Shown here: piece after piece, positions 1 to 8,115 of the stretch
How positions within the stretch are numbered: position 1 is the stretch's first letter
Layout: each line of letters begins with the position of its first letter
Assembly (NCBI RefSeq): GCF_022829445.1
Contig: NZ_JAKSXY010000083.1
Location: 1-64,000 of the forward strand
Source of the DNA: Methylobacterium sp. J-068
Lineage (GTDB): Bacteria; Pseudomonadota; Alphaproteobacteria; Rhizobiales; Beijerinckiaceae
Direction: 5' to 3'
DNA length: 64,000 nt
Program-made: the position numbers and the translations under genes
Notes under the pieces: generated by a model
Database searches by the model: none
What the model saw: the letters and a program-made list of their open reading frames with translations, nothing else
What the model was told of the DNA's origin: nothing

Positions 1-1
1 C

Positions 2-1333
2 TCGGCCGACCGGGTGATCATCAACATCGACGTCGAGGATCAGCCCACGGGCTCGTTCTCGGTGGCGGGCGGCTACTCCACCCAGGACGGCATCATCGGC
101 GAGGTCTCGGTCTCGGAATCGAACTTCCTGGGACGCGGCCAGTACGTCCGCGTCGCCGGCACCGGCGGCCAGTACTCGCGCGGCCTCGACTTCTCCTTCA
201 CCGAGCCGTACTTCCTCGGATACCGCCTCGCAGCCGGCTTCGATGCCTTCTACAAGTACAGCGACCAGACCCGCTACTCGCGCTACGAGACCACCGTCTA
301 TGGCGGTCAGCTGCGCGTCGGCCTGCCGATCACCGAAGAGTTCGGCGTGACCTTGCGCTACTCGCTCTACAACACCGAGCTGCGCGTCCCGAACACCGTC
401 AAGCGGCCGTACAACGACTGCTCGAACCCGATCACGGGCTACACCACGCTGACCACCGGCGGTCTCGCCACCGGCGCGCCGGGCGAGCAGGCGCTGTATC
501 CGAACTGTGCCCTCGACGGCGAAGCCTCGATCGCGCTCAAGGGTTCGCAGGGCAGCACCCTGACCTCGCTCGCGGGCCTGACGCTCGCCTACTCGACCCT
601 CGACAACTTCGCCTCGCCGCGCAACGGCCTCTACGCCGAGCTGAAGCCCGACATCGCCGGCCTCGGCGGTGACTCCAAGTTCTTCCGCGTGACGGGCGAC
701 GCCCGCTACTACAAGGAGTTCTACGAGGACATCGTCGGCTTCGTGCGCTTCCAGGGCGGCCACATCACTGCGCTGAACGACCAGCCGCTGCGCATCACCG
801 ACCAGTTCTTCCTCGGCCCGTCGCTCGTTCGCGGCTTCGCGCCGAACGGCATCGGCCCGCGCGACGTCGGCATCAGCGACAGCCGCTCGAACGCCCTCGG
901 CGGCTCCACCTACTTCGGTGGCACCCTGGAAGTGCAGTTCCCGCTCCCGGGCATCCCGCGCGACCTGGGTCTGAAGGGTGCCGTGTTTGCCGATGCCGGT
1001 ACGCTGTTCGGCTACAACGGCCGCACCACCTTCGACGTGAACGGCGACAAGCTCATCAACGGCACCGCCCCGGGTGGTTCCTGCAGCTTCAACACCAACA
1101 CCATCCGGGTCGAACCCGAATGCGTGAACGTCCGCGACAAGCTGATCATCCGCTCCTCGGTGGGCGCCTCGATCCTCTGGAACTCGCCGCTCGGCCCGAT
1201 CCGCTTCGACTACGCCTACGCGCTGTCGAAGGACGAGGGCACCAAGGCCTACGACGCCACCGGCAACTATCTCGGCCGTGTCGGCAAGGATCAGATCCAG
1301 GCCTTCCGGTTCTCCGGCGGCTCGCGCTTCTGA
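2..1333 (+). CDS. bamA: Outer membrane protein assembly factor BamA, C-terminal part (5' end outside window)
   Basis: BamA is the outer-membrane core of the BAM complex, which folds and inserts beta-barrel proteins. Only about 443 codons are present. They cover the 16-strand Omp85 barrel (Bac_surface_Ag) and perhaps the end of the last POTRA domain; the frame is open to the window edge, so the POTRA repeats lie upstream. The barrel shows alternating aromatic/hydrophobic strands, the family's loop-6 motif VRGF (within [10 protein letters not shown], near base 830) and a C-terminal phenylalanine (SGGSRF), the usual outer-membrane signature. One loop carries two cysteine-containing stretches (near bases 420 and 510), and another pair lies near 1081-1125; these are extracellular loop insertions. 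The gene is followed 47 bases later by lpxD, the conserved bamA-lpxD-fabZ-lpxA order. Confidence 0.95.
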   Translation, partial: SADRVIINIDVEDQPTGSFSVAGGYSTQDGIIGEVSVSESNFLGRGQYVRVAGTGGQYSRGLDFSFTEPYFLGYRLAAGFDAFYKYSDQTRYSRYETTVYGGQLRVGLPITEEFGVTLRYSLYNTELRVPNTVKRPYNDCSNPITGYTTLTTGGLATGAPGEQALYPNCALDGEASIALKGSQGSTLTSLAGLTLAYSTLDNFASPRNGLYAELKPDIAGLGGDSKFFRVTGDARYYKEFYEDIVGFVRFQGGHITALNDQPLRITDQFFLGPSLVRGFAPNGIGPRDVGISDSRSNALGGSTYFGGTLEVQFPLPGIPRDLGLKGAVFADAGTLFGYNGRTTFDVNGDKLINGTAPGGSCSFNTNTIRVEPECVNVRDKLIIRSSVGASILWNSPLGPIRFDYAYALSKDEGTKAYDATGNYLGRVGKDQIQAFRFSGGSRF

Positions 1334-1340
1334 CGCACAG

Positions 1341-1368
1341 GCGCCGCGTCCCTTTCGGGAGGCGGCGC
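1341..1368 (+). other. Intergenic hairpin between bamA and lpxD
   Basis: GCGCCGC pairs with GCGGCGC, enclosing a GT/AG internal loop and a CCC-TTTC-GGG tip. It starts 8 bases after the bamA stop and ends 11 bases before the lpxD start. No T-run follows, so it is more likely an intra-operon attenuator or 3'-end stabiliser than a full terminator. Confidence 0.4.
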
Positions 1369-1379
1369 GTTGTGACTGC

Positions 1380-2438
1380 ATGCCAGATCCGATCTTCTTC
1401 TCCGCCACCACCACCCTCAGCCTCGGCGCCATCGCCGAGGCTGCCGGCGTTTCGCTGCCCGACGGCGTCGATCCCGGCCGCGTGATCGCGGGGGCTGCGC
1501 CCCTGGAAGCGGCGACCCTGAGCGACGTCGCCTACATGGACAATGCCCGCTACGGCGATGCCCTGGCGGCGACCCGCGCGGGTCTCTGCCTCGTCTCGCC
1601 GCGCTTCGCTCCCCGCGTCCCGGCCGGCACCGTGGCCCTCGTCCTGCGCGATCCCTACCGGGTTTATGCGGGCTTGCTCGCCCGGCTGCATCCCGACGCG
1701 ATGCGGCCCGGCTCGCTCTTCGCCGCCACCGGCGCGGCGCCGGGCGCCCATATCCATCCCGAAGCCCGGCTGGAGCCGGGGGTGCATGTCGATCCCGGAG
1801 CCGTCATCGGGCCCGGCGCGGAGATCGGTTCGGGCACGGTCATCGGCCCCAATGCCAGCATCGGCCCCCGAGTGCGGATCGGCCGGGACTGCGCCATCGG
1901 CGCGGGCGCGACCCTGACCCACGCACTGCTCGGCAACCGCGTCATCATCCATCCGGGCGCGCGCCTGGGCCAAGACGGGTTCGGCTTCGCCATGGGGCCG
2001 GGCGGTCACCTCAAGGTGCCGCAGATCGGTCGGGTGATCGTCCAGGACGACGTCGAGATCGGCGCCAACACGACGATCGATCGCGGTGCCAGCCGGGACA
2101 CGATCATCGGCGAGGGCACCAAGATCGACAACCTCGTGCAGATCGCCCACAACGTGGTGATCGGGCGGCATTGCGTCATCGTTTCGGGCGTCGGCATCTC
2201 GGGCTCGACCACCTTGGAGGATTACGTGGTCCTCGGCGGTCAGGTCGGCGTCGTCGGCCACCTGCGCATCGGCATGGGCTCGCAGATCGCCGGCTCCTCC
2301 AACGTGAACCGCGACGTGCCGCCGGGAAGCCGCTGGGGCGGCACGCCGGCCAAGCCCGTCCGCGCCTGGTTCCGGGAGCTGACCACGCTGGCGCGCCTCG
2401 CCGAGCGCTCGACCGGCGGCGACGAACCGAAGGGCTGA
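1380..2438 (+). CDS. lpxD: UDP-3-O-(3-hydroxyacyl)glucosamine N-acyltransferase LpxD
   Basis: LpxD transfers a hydroxyacyl chain from acyl-ACP to the 2-amino group of UDP-3-O-acyl-glucosamine, the third step of lipid A synthesis, in the cytoplasm. The product is 352 residues, normal for the family. An N-terminal uridine-binding domain (about 1-105) precedes a left-handed beta-helix made of hexapeptide repeats (for example [19 protein letters not shown], about 110-330). The catalytic histidine is His257 in QIAHNV, matching the E. coli IAHNV motif. The ATG at 1380 places the usual family N-terminus; the same frame is open further upstream into bamA but that extension is arginine-rich and overlaps bamA. 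The next lipid A gene, fabZ, is about 1.85 kb downstream because a reverse-strand regulator lies between them. Confidence 0.96.
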   Translation: MPDPIFFSATTTLSLGAIAEAAGVSLPDGVDPGRVIAGAAPLEAATLSDVAYMDNARYGDALAATRAGLCLVSPRFAPRVPAGTVALVLRDPYRVYAGLLARLHPDAMRPGSLFAATGAAPGAHIHPEARLEPGVHVDPGAVIGPGAEIGSGTVIGPNASIGPRVRIGRDCAIGAGATLTHALLGNRVIIHPGARLGQDGFGFAMGPGGHLKVPQIGRVIVQDDVEIGANTTIDRGASRDTIIGEGTKIDNLVQIAHNVVIGRHCVIVSGVGISGSTTLEDYVVLGGQVGVVGHLRIGMGSQIAGSSNVNRDVPPGSRWGGTPAKPVRAWFRELTTLARLAERSTGGDEPKG

Positions 2439-2552
2439 TAGCGGTTCCGGTTGATTCCTTCGGGGCGATCAGACGCGACGGGCTCCTTCTCCTTCCAGGA
2501 GAGGGGACCCGCGAGTCACTTGTATCACCGAACAGATCAAGCGGAGACGGTC

Positions 2553-3971
2553 TCAGGCGCGCGGACGGCGATCCTCCAGGTGGAGATATTCGCCGGTAAA
2601 GCCGGTGAGATCCCGCAGGCCTTGGAGGTCGGTCACGCCGAACCTGCCGTCCAGCGGGGCGATGAGCTTCAGGCGACGCAGCTCCCACAAGGTCCGGTTC
2701 ACGTGGACGCTCGAGAGCCCGGTCGCGTGCGCGAGGTCTTCCAGCGTGATCGGCAGAGCATCGCTGTCCGCGCTCGACAGGCCGACCACATCGCACCGGG
2801 CCTGCAACTCGCAGAACAGGGACGCCACGCGTTCGAGCGCCGAGCGCGAGCCGAGATTCACCAGCCATTCGCGCAAGGTCGCCTCGTCGACGAGGGTCGT
2901 CTTGCGCAGGGCCGCGGCGATGTTCGGGTGGTTCTGCGTCAGGTCGAGCACGGTGGCGCGGTCGAGGCGCGCGACCCGACTCGCCGTGGAGGTCATGATG
3001 GTGTGGTCCATCCGGCTCAGCAGGGCGACGTCGAGATCGCAGAAATCTCCCGGCAGGAGGAACGCCGTGATCTGCCGCCGTCCGCCGCCGATCGCGCGGT
3101 AGCGGCAGGCCGTCCCCTCCATCATCAGGAAGACGCCGCCGGGCGCGTCGCCCTCGCGGATCAGATCGGTCCGCGCCGGCACCGCGATCGCGTCGAGCGT
3201 CAGGCGGTGCAGCCGCGCGCGGTCCGCGCCAGAGAGCGGGACGAAGCCGTGGAGCTTGCGCACGAACGGATTCTCGTCGACCTCCGCGACGGGACGCGTC
3301 GCCCGAACCTGCGTCGTCGCCGGCACCTGCAACGCCTCCGGTCTCGCCTTGAGGGCGAGGACCAGCAGGGGGGCCATCTGCTCCAGCACGCGCGCGTCCT
3401 CCGCGTCGAAGCGCCGGGTCGGATCGTGATGCACGGCCCAGAGCGTGCCGAGATGGGCACCGCCCGTATCGCGCAGAGGCGCGAAAAGGCCTTCGAGAAG
3501 CGGCGCGTCGACCTGCCCGGCCTGCGCCAGGATCGAGAACGGCCGGCTCACCAGAATCGTCGCGTTCGCGTCGAGGCAGAGGCCACAGGGGCCGGCATCG
3601 CGCGGGAGGACGGTCCCGACCTGACGCGCGAGCGGGCCGACGACCCGGCTCCAGCGCAGGCTCGTCCCACGGCCCGGGCCGGTCTCGGCAAGGCTGAACC
3701 CCACGGAACCGCAGGCGCAGAGCCGAAGGAGTGCGGCCAGCAGCGCCTCGGCCGCCCCGGCGGGGTCCCGCGCGAGGCCACCGCTGATCGCGTGCAGGGC
3801 GTCCGCCTCGGCCGCGATCGCCGCCGGCTTGGCGGGACGGCTCGCGAGACCGTGCGTGATCACGATATCGCCGGGACGCAGAGCGCGAATGTTGTTCGCG
3901 ATCGGCCCCTGGTCGTTTCCGGTTTCCTCGGCGTCATGAACCGCGAGAAAGTCCTCGTCGCCTGAAACCAT
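2553..3971 (-). CDS. GAF-domain Crp/Fnr-family transcriptional regulator
   Basis: A 472-residue fusion of a sensor with a Crp/Fnr regulator, about twice the normal Crp length. Residues about 55-215 form a GAF domain of the type common in alphaproteobacterial sensors (PRDAGPCGLCLD, then HLGTLWAVHHD and RRFDAEDARVLEQMA). Residues about 245-365 form a cyclic-nucleotide-type beta-roll (IREGDAPGGVFLMMEGTACRY, FLLPGDFCDLDV), and about 385-460 form an HTH_Crp domain (TLEDLAHATGLSSVHVNRTL) whose recognition helix is intact. The Fnr four-cysteine cluster is absent, so an iron-sulfur oxygen sensor is unlikely. The CGLC cysteine pair in GAF could be a redox or ligand site, which is inference. It sits reversed inside the bamA-lpxD / fabZ-lpxA-lpxI-lpxB cluster, with a divergent gap facing fabZ. 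The ligand and targets cannot be told from sequence. Confidence 0.85.
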   Translation of the reverse strand: MVSGDEDFLAVHDAEETGNDQGPIANNIRALRPGDIVITHGLASRPAKPAAIAAEADALHAISGGLARDPAGAAEALLAALLRLCACGSVGFSLAETGPGRGTSLRWSRVVGPLARQVGTVLPRDAGPCGLCLDANATILVSRPFSILAQAGQVDAPLLEGLFAPLRDTGGAHLGTLWAVHHDPTRRFDAEDARVLEQMAPLLVLALKARPEALQVPATTQVRATRPVAEVDENPFVRKLHGFVPLSGADRARLHRLTLDAIAVPARTDLIREGDAPGGVFLMMEGTACRYRAIGGGRRQITAFLLPGDFCDLDVALLSRMDHTIMTSTASRVARLDRATVLDLTQNHPNIAAALRKTTLVDEATLREWLVNLGSRSALERVASLFCELQARCDVVGLSSADSDALPITLEDLAHATGLSSVHVNRTLWELRRLKLIAPLDGRFGVTDLQGLRDLTGFTGEYLHLEDRRPRA

Positions 3972-4292
3972 CGGACTTTTTTCTCGGAAGTGACTGCGAT
4001 CGACGATGGCCTGCCACGGCTCAGTCTGATGAGAGACTTGGCGCCAACGCCGACAGGATCAAGATGTCGATACGGAAACTTGTCCCACGACTCGCCTGAT
4101 CGTGCGGTCGCGCGTCGAACGGTCGCCCGGCGATGGGTTGGGAAAAGGGTCGGTGGATCCGCAATCCGGCGTGAGGGCTTGCATCCGCCCGGCTTCTGCC
4201 GAAAGAAGACGCATCCACCGAGTGGGCGGTTTTTTCAAGAACGAAGCGGGGCGGCGGGAGCGTCGGCGCGCTCAGTTGAGGTGATCTGATCG
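3972..4292. promoter_or_regulatory. Divergent intergenic region between the GAF-Crp gene and fabZ
   Basis: This 321-base gap carries the 5' sides of two divergent units and should hold both promoters. I see no convincing gene; short open frames here have no recognisable product. Near 4230 a short CCAC-CGA-GTGG hairpin is followed by GCGG and six T (4232-4238), a weak terminator-like element ahead of fabZ. No clear Fnr-type TTGAT-N4-ATCAA palindrome was seen. Confidence 0.5.
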
Positions 4293-4757
4293 ATGAACGA
4301 CATGCCGCGTGAACTCGGCTCGGCGGATATCCAGAAGGTTCTGGAGCTGCTGCCGCACCGCTACCCTTTCCTGATGATCGACCGGATCGTCGAGATCGAC
4401 GGCGACCGGAGCTGCGTCGGCGTGAAGAACGTCACGATCAACGAGCCGCAATTCACGGGCCATTTCCCGGGCCTGCCCGTGTTTCCGGGCGTGCTTCTGA
4501 TCGAGGGCATGGCCCAGACGGCGGGCGCCATCTGTTGCCGGCACATCATGAGCGACAACCTGCAGACCAAGCAGGTGTTCTTCATGACGATCGACAAGTG
4601 CAAGTTCCGCAAGCCCGTCGTGCCGGGCGATACGGTGCGCTACCACATGACCAAGATGAACCACCGCCGCACCATGTGGTGGTTCCGGGGCGAGGCCCGG
4701 GTCGACGGTGTGCTGGTGGCCGAGGCCGAGATCGGCGCCATGCTGGTGACCGAGTGA
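4293..4757 (+). CDS. fabZ: 3-hydroxyacyl-[acyl-carrier-protein] dehydratase FabZ
   Basis: FabZ dehydrates (3R)-hydroxyacyl-ACP to trans-2-enoyl-ACP in fatty-acid elongation and competes with LpxA/LpxD for the same hydroxyacyl-ACP, which explains its place in the lipid A cluster. The product is 154 residues and a single hot-dog fold. The opening motif [14 protein letters not shown] and the central [20 protein letters not shown] contain the catalytic pair, His57 and Glu71. The start at 4293 gives the standard N-terminus. The TGA stop overlaps the GTG start of lpxA by four bases (GTGA), indicating translational coupling. Confidence 0.97.
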   Translation: MNDMPRELGSADIQKVLELLPHRYPFLMIDRIVEIDGDRSCVGVKNVTINEPQFTGHFPGLPVFPGVLLIEGMAQTAGAICCRHIMSDNLQTKQVFFMTIDKCKFRKPVVPGDTVRYHMTKMNHRRTMWWFRGEARVDGVLVAEAEIGAMLVTE

Positions 4758-5566
4758 GCGCGGCGGTGGAGATCCATCCCAGCGCGGTGGTCGAGGACGG
4801 CGCGACCTTGCGCGACGGCGTCCGCGTCGGTCCGTTCTGCCATGTCGGCCCGGACGTGACGCTCGGCGAGGGCTGCGAACTCGTCGGCCACGTCGTCGTC
4901 GCCGGGCGGACCGCGATCGGGCCGCGCACGCGGCTCTATCCCTTCGCGTCGATCGGGCACCCGCCCCAGGACCTGAAGTTCAAGGGCGAGGCCTCCACCC
5001 TGACGATCGGCGCCGATTGCCTGATCCGCGAGGGCGTCACCATGAATCCGGGCACCGCCGGCGGCGGGCTCGAGACCGTGGTGGGCGACAACTGCACCTT
5101 CCTGGCCAATTCGCATGTGGGCCACGATTGCCACGTCGGCGACGGCGTCGTCTTCTCCAACAACGTCATGCTCGCGGGCCATTGCAGCGTCGGCGACTAC
5201 GCCATCCTGGGCGGCGGCGCGGCCGTGATCCAGTTCGCCCGCGTGGGCGCCCACGCCTTCGTGGGCGGCCTGTCGGGCCTCGAGAACGACTGCATCCCCT
5301 ACGGCATGGCGCTCGGCAACCGGGCCTACCTGTCGGGCCTCAACATCATCGGCCTTCAGCGGCGCGGCTTCGCCCGGGAGGACATCCACGCCCTGCGGCG
5401 GGCCTACCGCCTGCTCTTCGCCAACGAGGGCACGCTGATGGAGCGGGTGGAGGACGTGGCCTCGGAATTCGAGAACCATCGCGCCGTGGCCGAGATCATC
5501 GCCTTCATCCGCGCGGGCGGCAAGCGCTCGATCTGTACGCCGCGCGAGACGCCGGGCGCCTCTTGA
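4754..5566 (+). CDS. lpxA: Acyl-[ACP]--UDP-N-acetylglucosamine O-acyltransferase LpxA
   Basis: LpxA makes the first intermediate of lipid A by moving a 3-hydroxyacyl chain from ACP to the 3-OH of UDP-GlcNAc. The product is 270 residues: hexapeptide-repeat beta-helix (about 5-190) and a C-terminal helical domain. The catalytic histidine is His124, the second histidine of NSHVGHDC, equivalent to E. coli His125. GTG at 4754 is chosen as start because it overlaps the fabZ stop (GTGA) and yields the expected [13 protein letters not shown] beginning; the reading frame is open further upstream only as a shadow of fabZ. Its own stop overlaps the lpxI start. Confidence 0.96.
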   Translation: MSAAVEIHPSAVVEDGATLRDGVRVGPFCHVGPDVTLGEGCELVGHVVVAGRTAIGPRTRLYPFASIGHPPQDLKFKGEASTLTIGADCLIREGVTMNPGTAGGGLETVVGDNCTFLANSHVGHDCHVGDGVVFSNNVMLAGHCSVGDYAILGGGAAVIQFARVGAHAFVGGLSGLENDCIPYGMALGNRAYLSGLNIIGLQRRGFAREDIHALRRAYRLLFANEGTLMERVEDVASEFENHRAVAEIIAFIRAGGKRSICTPRETPGAS

Positions 5567-6462
5567 GCGCGAACCCGGCGCCCGCCGCCCGCATCGCCCC
5601 GGCGCCGACGGCCCTGGTGCTGGTCGCGGGCGCCGGGCGGCTGCCGGAACTCGTGGCCGCCTCCCTCGACCGGGCCGGGCGCCCCTTCCGGGTCCTGGCG
5701 ATCCGGGGCTTCGCCGAGCGCGCCATGCGGGCCCGTGCGGAGGCGACCCTCGACCTCCTCGACATCGCCGGCATCCTGGCGACGCTCAAGGCCTGGGGAC
5801 CGGTGAGCGTGGTGCCGGCCGGGGGCGTCTCGCGGCCCAACCCGGCCGCCATCCTCAACGCCGCCGCGGCCCTGCGCAACCGCGAGGCCCTGCGGGCGAT
5901 CTCGGGCGGCGGCGACGATCGCCTCCTGCGCGGCGCCCTCGCGTTGCTGGAGGAGAACGGCCACGGCGTCGTCGGCGTTCACGAGGTGGCCCCCGACCTT
6001 CTCAGCCCCGAGGGCGTGATGGGCCGCCACGCGCCCGACGCGGCCGCGCGCGCCTCGATCGCGGCGGGGCGGGCGCTCCTCGGCGCGCTCTCACCCCACG
6101 ATGTCGGCCAGGCCGCCGTGCTGGTGGGCCAACGGGCGCTCGCCGTCGAGGGACCGGAGGGCACCGACCGGATGCTGGCCCGCGCCCGCGCGCTCGCCCG
6201 GCGCCCCCTCGGCCTGGGCCGCGCGCAGGCCGGCATCGTGCTGGTCAAACTCGCCAAGGAAGGCCAGGACCTGCGGGTCGACCTTCCGGCGATCGGCCCC
6301 CGCACCGTGGCGAACGCGGCGGCCGCGGGCTGCGCCGGCCTCGCGGTCCAGGCGGGCTTCACCCTGATCATCGACCGCCCCGCCACCATCGCGGCCGCCG
6401 ACCGGGCCGGCCTCTTCCTCATCGGACTTCCAACGGACGCGGGACGAGGAGTGGACGCATGA
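5563..6462 (+). CDS. lpxI: UDP-2,3-diacylglucosamine pyrophosphatase LpxI (DUF1009)
   Basis: LpxI hydrolyses UDP-2,3-diacylglucosamine to lipid X and UMP. It is the alphaproteobacterial replacement of LpxH, and its position between lpxA and lpxB fits. The product is about 299 residues. Recognisable features are the N-terminal LVLVAGAGRLPELVA segment, the central GVHEVAPDLLSPEGVMG segment, EGTDRMLARA and the C-terminal DLPAIGPRTVANAAAAG. The best start is TTG at 5563, overlapping the lpxA TGA (TTGA); no ATG occurs near the domain start. The stop at 6460-6462 overlaps the lpxB ATG. The weak TTG may set a low dose of this enzyme, which is inference. Confidence 0.92.
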   Translation: MSANPAPAARIAPAPTALVLVAGAGRLPELVAASLDRAGRPFRVLAIRGFAERAMRARAEATLDLLDIAGILATLKAWGPVSVVPAGGVSRPNPAAILNAAAALRNREALRAISGGGDDRLLRGALALLEENGHGVVGVHEVAPDLLSPEGVMGRHAPDAAARASIAAGRALLGALSPHDVGQAAVLVGQRALAVEGPEGTDRMLARARALARRPLGLGRAQAGIVLVKLAKEGQDLRVDLPAIGPRTVANAAAAGCAGLAVQAGFTLIIDRPATIAAADRAGLFLIGLPTDAGRGVDA

Positions 6463-7631
6463 GCGAACCGCGGACCGAGCGGACGATCTGGCTCGTGGCG
6501 GGCGAGGATTCCGGCGACCAGCTCGGGGCCAAGCTCATGCGGGGCTTAGGCGAACTCTCGGATCGGCCGATCCGCTTCGGCGGAGTCGGCGGGGAGGCGA
6601 TGGCCGAGCAGGGCTTCCGCTCGCTGTTCCCGATCGATGACGTGGCGGTGATGGGCTACCTGCCGGTGGCGGCGCGACTGCGCACGCTCCTGCGCCGCAT
6701 TCGCCAGACCGTGCGCGACGTGGTCGAGGCCCGGCCCGACGTCCTCGTCATCATCGACAGCCCCGGCTTCACCCACGCGGTGGCGAGCCGGGTCCGCAAG
6801 CGCATGCCGCATCTGCCCATCGTCGACTACGTCTCGCCGAGCGTCTGGGCCTGGCGGCCGTGGCGGGCCGCGAAGATGCGCCCGTTCATCGACCATGTGC
6901 TCGCCCTGCTGCCCTTCGAGCCGGACGCGCATCGCCGCCTGAACGGACCGGCCTGCACCTATGTCGGCCATCCCCTGATCGAACGTCTCGCCGAACTGCG
7001 CCCCGGCCCGGCCGAGGCACGGGCCCGCATGGACGGCGTACCGGTGCTGGCGATCCTGCCGGGCTCGCGCCGCTCCGAGATCGAGCGGCTGATGCCGGTC
7101 TTCGGCGCGGCCCTCGCGCGGCTCGGCGAGCGCTTCGGGCCGATCGAGGCGGTCCTGCCGGCCGTCACCCGGCACCGGGCCCTGATCGAGCGGCTGGCCC
7201 TGACCTGGGCGACGCCGGTCACCCTCGTCCACGGCGAGGCGGCCAAGCACGCCACCTTCCGCCGCGCGCGGGCGGCCCTGGCGGCCTCCGGCACCGTCAC
7301 CCTCGAACTGGCCCTCGCCGGCGTGCCGATGGTCGTCGCCTACAAGGTCTCGCGCATCGAGGAGGCGGTGGCCCGCCGCCTGATCCAGGTCCCCACCATC
7401 GTGCTGCCGAACCTCATCCTGGGGCAGAACGCGATGCCGGAATTCATCCAGGCCGAGTGCACGGCGCCGCGCCTCGCCGAGGCCGTCGCGCCGCTCCTCG
7501 CCGGCGGGCCGGCGCGCGAGGCGCAAGTCGAGGCCCTGGCGCGCATCGACAGCCTAATGCGCCTGCCCGGCGACGACCAGCCGAGCCGCAGCGCGGCGCG
7601 GATCGTGCTCTCGGCGAGGCGGCCCGATTGA
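6459..7631 (+). CDS. lpxB: Lipid-A-disaccharide synthase LpxB
   Basis: LpxB is the membrane-associated GT19 glycosyltransferase that condenses lipid X with UDP-2,3-diacylglucosamine to give the beta-1,6 disaccharide core of lipid A. The product is 390 residues, the normal length. Family signatures are AGEDSGDQLGAKLM at the N-terminus (Ser/Asp of the first site), the IDSPGFTHAVASRVRK and YVSPSVWAWRPWRA segments, and the C-terminal donor-binding LPGSRRSEIERLMPVF and SGTVTLELALAGVPMVVAYK. ATG 6459 overlaps the lpxI stop (ATGA). The gene ends the forward lipid A run; the converging DUF805 gene ends only 10 bases away. Confidence 0.97.
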   Translation: MSEPRTERTIWLVAGEDSGDQLGAKLMRGLGELSDRPIRFGGVGGEAMAEQGFRSLFPIDDVAVMGYLPVAARLRTLLRRIRQTVRDVVEARPDVLVIIDSPGFTHAVASRVRKRMPHLPIVDYVSPSVWAWRPWRAAKMRPFIDHVLALLPFEPDAHRRLNGPACTYVGHPLIERLAELRPGPAEARARMDGVPVLAILPGSRRSEIERLMPVFGAALARLGERFGPIEAVLPAVTRHRALIERLALTWATPVTLVHGEAAKHATFRRARAALAASGTVTLELALAGVPMVVAYKVSRIEEAVARRLIQVPTIVLPNLILGQNAMPEFIQAECTAPRLAEAVAPLLAGGPAREAQVEALARIDSLMRLPGDDQPSRSAARIVLSARRPD

Positions 7632-7641
7632 ACCGCCCGGG

Positions 7642-8115
7642 TCAAGGCGGCGCGATCGGCGCGGGGCCGTGGCGGTTCGGTCCGGGCGTCCCGGGCCGCA
7701 GGACGGTCTCGATGAAGAACCAGGCGAAGTAACCGAGCATCGCCGCGACCGAGGCGAAGACCGGCACCGGATCGCTGTCGGCGAATTGCTCCAGGGGCAG
7801 CGTGCTCACCGCCTCCAGGAGGATATAGAGGCCGAGCCACCACGCGGTGCGGTCGCGGTCGTGCAGCCGCCGGATCGTCTGCGCGCAGGCCGCCAGCGCC
7901 ACGAAGAGGGTGCCGCCGGCGGCGAGAATGGCGAGCCCGCGCAGGCCGTGGCCGCCGAGCCAGACCGAGAGGCAGACCAGACCGGCAAAGGCCAGCACCA
8001 GACGGATGACGATCAGCCGGTAAGCGGGGGCGCAGAGCCGCCCACGCGGATCGAACGGGGCGAGGGCGCGGCGCAGGCGGCCCGCCCCTCCGCCGCCGAT
8101 GTCTCCCGTGCTCAC
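7642..8115 (-). CDS. DUF805 family inner-membrane protein
   Basis: A 157-residue protein with the DUF805 (YhaH-like) pattern. An N-terminal cytoplasmic stretch (FDPRGRLCAPAYRL) is followed by about four hydrophobic segments and the family's IRRLHDRDRTAWW motif between the second and third segments. Function is unknown in the family; it is probably an inner-membrane protein. GTG at 8115 is chosen because it overlaps the hrpB stop (GTGA), so it is probably translated from the hrpB message. The reading frame is open far upstream, antisense in register to hrpB, but only this 3' part has protein-like composition. A downstream terminator was not seen in the 10 bases before the lpxB end. Confidence 0.8.
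   Translation of the reverse strand: MSTGDIGGGGAGRLRRALAPFDPRGRLCAPAYRLIVIRLVLAFAGLVCLSVWLGGHGLRGLAILAAGGTLFVALAACAQTIRRLHDRDRTAWWLGLYILLEAVSTLPLEQFADSDPVPVFASVAAMLGYFAWFFIETVLRPGTPGPNRHGPAPIAPP

Noticed and set aside
5017..5562. In-frame extension upstream of lpxI
   Set aside because: It overlaps lpxA in another frame and is Arg-rich; the TTG at 5563 fits the overlap pattern of this operon.
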